Shown one piece after another: positions 55,614 to 64,000 of a stretch of DNA of 64,000 bases (position 1 is the stretch's first letter; each line of letters starts with the position of its first letter). The notes beneath the pieces are model-generated. The model saw only the letters and a list, made by a program, of their open reading frames with translations. It made no database searches and was not told where the DNA came from. The position numbers were made by a program, and so were the translations under genes. The stretch comes from Gordius sp. MW1 (lineage: Eukaryota > Nematomorpha > Gordioida > Gordea > Gordiidae): assembly GCA_964036665.1 (NCBI GenBank), contig OZ038530.1, positions 10,628,501 to 10,692,500 of the forward strand. The letters run 5' to 3'.

Positions 55614-58600
55614 TGAGCTGTTAAAGTTACTTTACCTCAGTAACTAGTTAAGTTACAGTTACTTTCACAAAAAATGTAACTAATTACAGTTACAGTTACA
55701 TATTTCAAAATGTAACTGATTACAGTTCCAGTTACTTACCTGATGAAACTAGTTACACCTAGAGTTACTTTTGTAAATTTGGAAAAACGATATTTTTTAT
55801 ATTATTCATTTAAACATTTGTATAAAAATCAGAGGGTAATAAATGATGTTTTGATTTCAATGAAACGTCATTTTCTATATTGTCATCTAATAAGCTGGTC
55901 TGCTTTTCTCTGAAAATTAAGAATAAAGAGGCTCAACGGGGGCCCTAGATGGTAGGGGTACATTGAAATTAATGAAAAGTTTCTTCAATTCAGGGAAATT
56001 ATTATATATTAACAAATCATTATTATTCCAATTGATAAAAGTGTGAATGCACTCCTGAATACTTCCCGACTTTAAGAGATTGAAAAATTTCAACGTATTA
56101 GGTTCAACTAGGTCCTGTCTTACCTACTAAAGTGTCTTCTTTAATTCTCTTTTCAAGACGGGTCTTTTTTAATTCTCTTTTCAACACGGATCCACGGCCA
56201 ACTTGTTTTAAAAATTGGATTTTATAATGAAGGATAAGAAGGCTTTATCCACTATAACTTCACTAGAGAAGTGGTCAGTTTGGTTTGCTGACTCCCTGTT
56301 GACTTAAGATCTTTGATTTTTTTATATTTATGGGTATGTATTCTCTAAAATTAATAATTAAGGTTTAAGTTACTTTTATGTGCTTCCATAAATTTGTAGT
56401 GGTATTTAAAGGAGCTGATATTTAATTTACTTTAGGGCTGCACAATTTACTTTTCTTTCTTTAACAAAAAATAATCACAAAAAGGGGCCAGGGAGTTTTC
56501 TCTTGTTCCAAGTCAAAAAATAATACAAGCTAGATAATAAAAAAATATTATAATTTTAATAACCCTCATTAATATTGTAATATATTATCGGTAATTTATC
56601 CAATGGCTTAATTACCAAAATTTAGATATTTTGGTTCATCAAAAATCATATAACACTATAGGTGATGAAAATCTCTTTTGCATATATATAAAGATGGGCT
56701 ATTTTTTATCAAAAAATTTAAAGAAATTAATAATTATTCATAACATAATTTTTGACTGGCCAAAAATCTAAATACCAAAACCTTACATTAAAATCTTAGT
56801 CAAAGTTTTACCTGTTAATAAATGTATCATATCTAAAAGTTTTGCAAATATATTTTTTAATTTTTTCGTTCAAAATCTTTGCAGATATAAATGCTAATTT
56901 AAACTAAATGATAAATTTGAATTATTATTTTAATAACCTTCATAATATTTGATTATAAGTAATTTATCAAATGGCCAAATGATCAAAATTTAAATTTAGA
57001 GGTTGGGCAATAATTATAAGATTTTTTATGTTGATAAAAATCTCTTTTGCACATGTATAAAAAAAAGGTATTTTTACAAACCAGTTGATAGGAGATAATA
57101 AATTAAAATTTATTAAATGTTAATTTAGATGGCCAAAATATTTACAAAATATTACATTTTTTTACCTGCAAATAAATAATATATAAACTTTTTAATCAAA
57201 ATTTTGAATTTGTCAATTATTATAATTTTTTGGTATTAAACTTTGCAGATATGAATGCAATGTACTAAAATAATCTTATATATAAAAATGAAACTATGTG
57301 TGTGTGTATGTATGTATGTATGCCGCCACAAATTTTGGAAAACTACCGGACCGATTTGGCTCAAAATTTCACAGTTATTCCTGCCACTCCGGAGCGTGTT
57401 TTAAGATATGTTCCAGCCAAATCGGTCCAGTAGTTTTCGAGTTTGTTTTATGCGTTTTGACGTTGTATTGAACGTCAATCAAACGCCCTCATCACGTACT
57501 GCTGCGTATCTTATCTATCGTGTAGGTAGTGTGATAAATGCAGTAGGCATGTGTTGCGGAAAATGAAAACTTTTTACGCACTTTGAAACATATCAAAGCC
57601 ATTTTTTGCTTATTTTTCTTCACGTCAATTAATTTCATTATTATAGGACGGTCGTGTCCCCCCCCCTCCTGCGTGGCTAAATAAATTAAAAAATCTAATT
57701 TTGTAATTTTTTGCCCGTTAAACAAGGAGAAAAATGAAAATACTTTTAACAAAGTGCCAATAAATGTTGATATATCCATGGGCGTAGCTAGGTTTTGAAT
57801 TAGGGGGGGGGGGGGCAGATTAAAAAAAAGGTCTTGACTACCCAACAATTTTCCTGAGAAAAAAAAAGGTCTCGACTATCCAAAAATTTTCATGCAACCG
57901 TAATTTAAATTTTATTTTACCAAAACAATTTTTTTTTAAACAAATAGTAGTTTATTCTAATAATCACATGGGTAAAATACATTGGTAAATAAAATATTAA
58001 AAGAAAACGCGTTAAAATCTAATTGGATGGCATTGATCCGTGTATGGAAATCGTGTTAGATTTGACGATTTCCATAGTGATCTTTTATTTTTGTGTAAAT
58101 TCGCTAATAAGCATCTGTATTAATTGGAGTTAAGTTCAAATAGGGGGGGGGGCAGCCGCGCCCCCTGCCCCCGCCTGCCTGGAATTTTCCTGAGAGCAAA
58201 AAAAATAAAAAAGGTCTCGACTATCCAAAAATTTTCCTGCGACCGTAATTTAAATTTCATTTTACCAAAATAATTTATATTTTTGTGTAAATTCGCTAAT
58301 ACGCATCTGTATTAATTTGAGTTAAGTTCAAATAGGGGGAGGGGGGAGGGGGGGGGGTAGCCGCGCCCCCTGCCCCCGCCTGGCTAATTAAGGGGGGGGG
58401 GGGGTAAAACATAATTTTTTTTAATTTTTAAGGGTTTTTGTATTGAAATCCTTCTTTTTTTAAATTAGGAAGGGGGCAGCCGCGCCCCTTGCTTCCCCCT
58501 GGCTAATTAGGGGGGGGCAGCCTCCCCCCTAGCTACGCCCATGATTATGATATTGTTTCTTAATTACATAAAAATAAAAAAAATTGCTTGAAGGGCCAGG

Positions 58601-59099
58601 GGGCCAAAGATTTTTTTCTTGGGGGGGGGGGCCATGGAGCCAGGTTTTCTCTCTTGGGTGGGCCTGGGCCTTGGACCCTCTTCAACTATTTGTTTAAAAT
58701 TTTTTGCATAATAAACACTTACCAATTATATTTGATATATTCATAATTTATTGAAATTTATCTATATGCCCCCCCCCCTAATTAGCCAGGGGGCAGAGGG
58801 CGCGGCTGCCCCCCTCCCTAATTAAAAAAAGGATCAAATTTCAATACAAATACCCTTAAAAATTAAAAAAAAATTATATTTTGCCCCCCCCCCCAATTTA
58901 AATTACGGTCGCAGGAAAATTTTTGGGTAGTCAAGCAAATTTTTTTAATAATCTGCCCCCCCCCCTAATTCAAAACCTGGGTACGCCCATGATATATCTA
59001 ATACACCCGGGTAAATGGCAAAACAACGTTTGATTTTTCGTTAAATAAACTATATGCGTATCCGTATCCGCCTTTTGTTTATATTTTATCAGGGGTTTG

Positions 59100-61494
59100 A
59101 ACCCGCAAATAAAATCGGGTTCGTGTTCGGGTTTGGCATAAATTTTGAAATCGGGTTCGTGTTCGGGTTTGCATAAATTTTGAAACCCGGTTCGGGTACA
59201 GGTTCGGGTTCAAGAAATTTTATTATACTAATACATTTTTACCTTCAAAAAATTATTGAATTGTTAACTTAATTTTTAAATAGCACCTAATTAAATTCAC
59301 ATGCCAATTGTTTAATGGGGTTATTTTCCTTCACCATTTTTAGACTCTAAAAGAGAATAAAAAAATATATGTCCTATTCTTATTTAAACATTGTATAATA
59401 ATTAGACTTCAGTAAATTTTACAAACAAGTGAGAAACAAATTTAAAATTATAATAAACATCTGATATTTCTTTATATTAAATGTTAAAGTACATATATTT
59501 AAAGTATTTTACAGTTATTATATAAATTATAGTCTAATATATATCAATCTTATATATAAAAATGAAACTATGTATATATGTGTGTATATATGTATGGCGC
59601 CACCAATTTTGGAGAACTACCAGACCGATTTGGCTCAAAATTTCACAGTTTATTCCCGCCACTCCGGAGCGTGTTTTAATATATGTTCCAGCCAAATCGG
59701 TCGAGTAGTTTTCGAGATATTGGGTTTTATGCGTTTTAACGTTGTATCGCATGTCAATCAAACGCCCTGCCCTCATCACGTACTGCTGCGTATCTTATCT
59801 ATCTATCGTGTAGGTAGTCTGGTGATAAATGCAGTAGGCATGTGTTGCGGAAAATGAAAACTTTTTACGCACTATCAAAGCCATTTTTTGCTTCAATTAT
59901 TATTATTATTATAGGACGGTCGTGTCCCCCCCCCCTCCTGCGTGGCTAAATAAATTAAAAAATCTAATTTTGTAATTTTTTGCACGTTAAACAAGGAGAA
60001 AAATGAAAATACTTTAAGACAAGTGCCAATAAATGTTGATATATCCATGGGCGTACCCAGGTTTTGAATTAGGGGGGGGGGCAGATTAAAAAAAAGGTCT
60101 TGACTACCCAACAATTTTCCTGAGAGCAAAAAAAAAAAGGTCTCGACTATCCAAAAATTTTCATGCAACCGTAATTTAAATTTTATTTTACCAAAACAAT
60201 TTTTTTTAAACAAATAGTAGTTTATTCTAATAATCACATGGGTAAAATACATTGGTAAATAAAATATTAAAAAGAAAACGCGTTAAAATCTAATTGGATG
60301 GCATTGATCCGTGCATGTGTTAGATTTGACGATTTCCATAGTGATCTTTTATTTTTGTGTAAATTCGCTAATAAGCATCTGTATTAATTGGAGTTAAGTT
60401 CAAATAGGGGGGGGGGGCAGCCGCGCCCCCTGCCCCCGCCTGCCTGGCTAATTAGGGGGTGGGGCAAAACATAATTTTTTTTTTAATTTTTAAGGGTTTT
60501 TGTATTGAAATCCTCGGCTGCCTCCCCCCCCCCCTAATTTGCGAAACCAAATTTTTTTCAATGCAAAAACATTGAAAAATTTAAAAAATTTATGTTTTGC
60601 CCCCCTCTAATTGAACTTTTAAACGTTTTGCCCCCCCCCCTAATCCAAAACCTGGCTACGCCCATGATTATAGGTAAATTTGACTTAAAAAATTTGCTTC
60701 ATGAAAATTTAAATTCGAACATTATTGAGGTAAAATTTTGTGTTTTTAACCACCCTTAAAGATATCAATTATTTGTTATTTTTCGTTAAATAACCTATAT
60801 GCGTATCCGTATCCGCCTTTTGTTTATATTTGATTAAAGGCCAGGCGCGATATTTTTTTTTGATTATAGGTAAATTTGACTTAAAAAAAATTGCTTCATG
60901 AAAATTTGAATTCGAACATTATTGAGGTAAAATTTTGTGTTTTTAACCACCCTTAAAAATAGCAATTATTTGTTATTTTTCGTTTAGTTGAGTTTTTAAA
61001 TTTTTTTTTGGTAGTTTTAAATTTTCTTATTTAAATTTTTTAATTTTTTTTTAAAATATTTTTAATATGGCAAAACAACGTTTGCTTTTTGGTAGTTTTA
61101 AATTTTCTTATTTAAATTTTTTTATTTTTTTTTAAAATATTTTTAATATGGCAAAACAACGTTTGCCGGGTCAGCTAGTTATATATATAATATTAACAAA
61201 TAATTCTTGAGATTTGTATTGATTAATGAATGAAAAATGCCAAAAACATAAAAATATTAAAATTAAAATCATATGGTTTTCTTCGTATAGTTACATTCTC
61301 ATGATAGAGAAGACTGAGATATTCAATTCCATTCACAATATATTTTTGAATTAAAAACCCGAACCCGACCCCTTTTTGTATTTATCGGGTTCGGGTTTTA
61401 AGGGTATTTTTAAAAACCGGTTCGGGTTTGGGTTCGAGTTCTGTAAACCATCGGGTTTTACCCGGTTCGGGTTCGGGTTCGGGACAAACCCCTG
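59100..61494. mobile_element. hAT element (GGTTCGGG family) inside the Helitron
   Basis: Ends CAGGGGTTTG and CAAACCCCTG with the 8-bp duplication TATTTTAT at 59092-59099 and 61495-61502. Subterminal CGGGTTCGGGTT repeats on both sides. It splits the outer Helitron and is itself split by the inner one. Confidence 0.9.
59548..61178 (+). mobile_element. Inner non-autonomous Helitron
   Basis: Starts TCTTATATATAAAAATG after A at 59547 and ends TTTGCCGGGTCAGCTAG before T at 61179. It closely resembles the outer Helitron and so is a later transposition of the same family. Near the 3' end TTTTGGTAGTTTTAAATTTTC is repeated. Confidence 0.85.
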
Positions 61495-62278
61495 TATTTT
61501 ATCATAAAGACCAGGCGCAATATTTTTTTTTCATTATAGGTAAATATGACTTAAAAAAATTTGCTTCATGAAAATTTAAATTCGAACATTATTGAGGTAA
61601 AATTTTGTGTTTTTAACCACCCTTAAAAATATCAATTATTTGTTATTTTTCGTTAAATAAACTATATGCGTATCCGTATCCGCCTTTTGTTTATATTTTA
61701 TCATAAAGGCCAGGCGCGATTTTTTTTTTGATTATAGGTAAATTTGACTTAAAAAAATTTGCTTCGTGAAAATTTAAATTCGAACATTTTTGAGGTAAAA
61801 TTTTGTGTTTTTATCCACCTTTAAAAATATCAATTATTTGTTATTTTTCGTTTAGTTGAGTTTTTAAAAAAAAATTTTGGTAGATTTAAATTTTCTTATT
61901 TAAATGTTTTAATTTTTTTTTAGATTTTTTTAATATGGCAAAACAACTTTTGCCGGGTCAGCTAGTACTTTATATAATAGTAATAATTTACTGATAGGAT
62001 GGACTATCTATTCGAAATTCAAATTTGATCCGCGAAGAAAATTTAAATTTAAAATTATTAACACAAACTAGACGTGTAGTTTGATATTTAATTTAAAAAA
62101 TTTAATAAAAAGTAACTGTAACTTTAGTTAAAAGTTACTAGAATAATGTAACTAACTACAGTTACAGTTACCCTGAAGTAAAAGTAACAGATTACAGTTA
62201 CTTTACTGAAGAAAAGGAACTAGTTCCAGGAACTAGTTACATGTAACTAGTTCCTGGAACTAGTTACTTAACAGCTCT

Positions 62279-63564
62279 GCGTTATTTTGTCTTAATAGAC
62301 TTATCCTGATTACATGGACGGGGTGGGAAATAAAAGACGCTTATTTTCGTTTATATAAAAATTCAAGAGTATATTGGAGAATTTCTGAGCTAAGTCATCA
62401 ACTCTTGACGCTATCTTAATAATGCCCTCATACTTAGCAAAATCAATAAATTAACATCTCCCCTCCCTCCCTCCTTATAAAATCCATAGTTTTCCACGCC
62501 GGAGTAATATATCCTTGCCTAGAGGGATGGGTGGGGAGGGGGAGGGGGTTGCACAATATTTTGAATATCTTATATATCGCGTTTGAATCAATAGAATTAG
62601 ATAGCTATTAATAACCTCTCTCCCTTCCCTCCCTGTAAAATCAATACGTCATTATTGTATTAGGGGGCGGGAGTGGAGGAGATAAATTTTTATGCTTTAA
62701 GATCAGCCGCTGTGGAAAAAAATAATAATAATAATAACGCTTGTAATTTAAACTAGAGTCGAAAACTAACCCATTTTAACTTAATCCTACTTGAAACTAC
62801 GCCAACTTTTTACTATATCCCGCTTTTAAAATTCTTATATAATCAATAAACGGTCTGATCTTTGGTTTATAGTTCGAGGTGGCTAATCGATTAAATAATT
62901 AAGTAAAGTTGAGATATATAATGGGCAACATGTAGAGCAACAAGAAAAATGTTTAGCTGCAGATTTCGAAATGTCTGAAATTTCCAAAAGGTAAACATAA
63001 TAATTGTTTTTTGTTTTGAATTTACAGGTGTAGCTTTTAAGCGAAAATTAACTTTGATAGTTCATTCCACACTAAAGGAACAACCGTCAAGTTGTTAATG
63101 AAAATCCTGGAGGGAAACGTTGAACAAATATTTTGGCGTATCGTAAATTTTCAAAATTAATCAATTAGTTAAGGGATCAGACAATGCCATATAGAAACAG
63201 TAATGTAATTAGTATCAATTTTTCTCGTTATACAATCTATAAGTTTATATAAGAAAGTTCAACTCCATAATACCGATTAGTGGTATAAATGACGGGTGAA
63301 TTGTGATTGATTTCAGCGTTTTTAAAAAGGTTTAAAACAATAATTGTCACGAATTCTAATTAATAATATAAAATCAATTTTGACTAAAAAATCTAAGCTT
63401 TGATGCCAAAGTATATTCAGGGGTAATAATGCAGACGATAGTTTGCAAATATCGCCTTATTCGACCTTAGATTTAAGTAAAATGGTTAACAATCTTAATT
63501 TTTGTAAAAAACACTATCAAACGTTTATGAATACTTAATTTTTTGCGAGGGTGTAGGCCTCATT
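62279..63564. other. No gene seen; two GC-rich patches
   Basis: CTCCCTCCCTCC (62463) with GGGAGGGGGAGGGGG (62534), and GGGGGCGGGAGTGGAGGAG (62664), echo the centre of the hairpin at 3581-4473. The rest is AT-rich. A short open stretch at 62938-62990 ending AAAAG|GTAAAC was considered as an exon but not supported. Confidence 0.4.
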
Positions 63565-63760
63565 TATTAGAATAATTTCTGAAAAGGCGTAGGCCCTTGT
63601 AGGAAAGGGCATAGGATAATTATCAATGTTAACCTAATATAACCAATTCAAAAACGAAAAAATAAAATTTCGATTCACATTTTGGCCAATGGTCATTTTT
63701 TTCCATCGGTCAGGAGCCAGCGGACGGCCAAAAAGTCATAATAGCAATGGTAGTCATCGC
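63565..63760 (-). repeat. Helentron-like repeat fragment, minus strand
   Basis: Reverse complement of the GGCCGTCCGCTGGC minisatellite unit (63715-63735) and of the AACATTGATAATTACC / CCTACAAGGGCCTACGCC block. The family's right-end hairpin is absent. A further + strand piece (TGACAATTACCCTGTGCCCT) reaches the window edge. Confidence 0.6.
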
Positions 63761-64000
63761 CTCACAACCTAGCTAGACGTTCTTCCTAAGTTTTAAGGGA
63801 GATAAATTGTCTGAAATTAAATATTAGCTATATTCTAACAAAGGTGTAACAAATTTGTTATAAAAATTCATAAATAATCTTTAAAGTCGTCCCCATTACA
63901 TTTTGCAGCCGATGGCACTAGAATTTATATGCAGCTCTACATATTGTTATTTATTTTTTTCGTTTTTTTTGGTAACTATGACAATTACCCTGTGCCCTCC

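Larger units (their letters stand above)
57274..61965 (+). mobile_element. Outer non-autonomous Helitron
   Basis: Starts TCTTATATATAAAAATG after A and ends TGCCGGGTCAGCTAG before T. Its 3' portion resumes after the inserted hAT at 61503. Own sequence about 2.3 kb. Contains G/C-run blocks with CATGGGCGTAGC ends and no replicase ORF. Same family as 36196-37900. Confidence 0.83.
55614..62278. mobile_element. hAT-like element with GTAAC subterminal repeats, enclosing Helitrons
   Basis: TGAGCTGTTAAAGTTAC at the left pairs with TAGTTACTTAACAGCTCT at the right. Both ends carry many GTAACT/AGTTAC units, paralleling the AGTTCAAGTTC ends of the hAT at 23175-32870. No exact 8-bp duplication was found, so the boundaries and hAT label are tentative. 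The interior is split by the Helitron at 57274. Confidence 0.55.

Noticed and set aside
57492..57848. Minus-strand ORFs MLGSQDLFF.. (also 59893-60252)
   Set aside because: The same non-coding Helitron segment read in both copies; low complexity with G/C runs.
62938..62990. Possible exon QQEKCLAADFEMSEISK before a GT donor
   Set aside because: Too short, with no family match to the missing PHKB C-terminus and no supporting neighbours.

Overview
This is AT-rich animal nuclear DNA. It holds three split, single-copy eukaryotic genes, all on the + strand, set in a dense layer of transposable elements (TEs). The Helitron termini, hAT and MULE elements, Ty3/gypsy, BEL-like and R2-like retroelements, and the mix of very short and very long introns fit an invertebrate, perhaps an arthropod. 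The species cannot be named from sequence alone. No CRISPR array, rRNA or convincing tRNA gene was seen.

Layout. (1) 1-2958: last five exons of a short-chain dehydrogenase closest to 11-beta-hydroxysteroid dehydrogenase 1; its 5' end lies left of the window. (2) 2959-10202: TE graveyard with a 9-bp-TSD MITE, a long hairpin element, a solo LTR split by two hAT elements, and a miniature BEL/Pao-like LTR element. (3) 10203-21717: COG4, subunit 4 of the conserved oligomeric Golgi tethering complex, with 19 exons recognised. A foldback MULE with a 9-bp target duplication sits at the splice acceptor of its first recognised exon. (4) 21718-33201: intergenic DNA dominated by a five-level nest: hAT > MITE > hAT > Ty3/gypsy > Helentron-like element. 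Four of the five levels are fixed by target-site duplications or an interrupted repeat. (5) 33202-53124: PHKB, the beta regulatory subunit of phosphorylase kinase: 25 exons and 1028 codons, with the last ~65 residues not found. Its introns carry Helitrons, MITEs, R2-like fragments and a non-autonomous LTR element. (6) 53125-64000: repeats only, including a Helitron inside a hAT inside a Helitron.

The three genes have unrelated housekeeping roles (steroid or carbonyl metabolism, Golgi traffic, glycogen breakdown) and show no operon-like link. The most notable points are four introns of only 37-40 nt, a GC-AG intron in PHKB, the COG4 acceptor duplicated by a transposon, and the nested insertions, which allow relative dating. 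Exon boundaries come from GT-AG signals, phase agreement and my recollection of the vertebrate COG4, PHKB and HSD11B1 proteins; no alignment was run.
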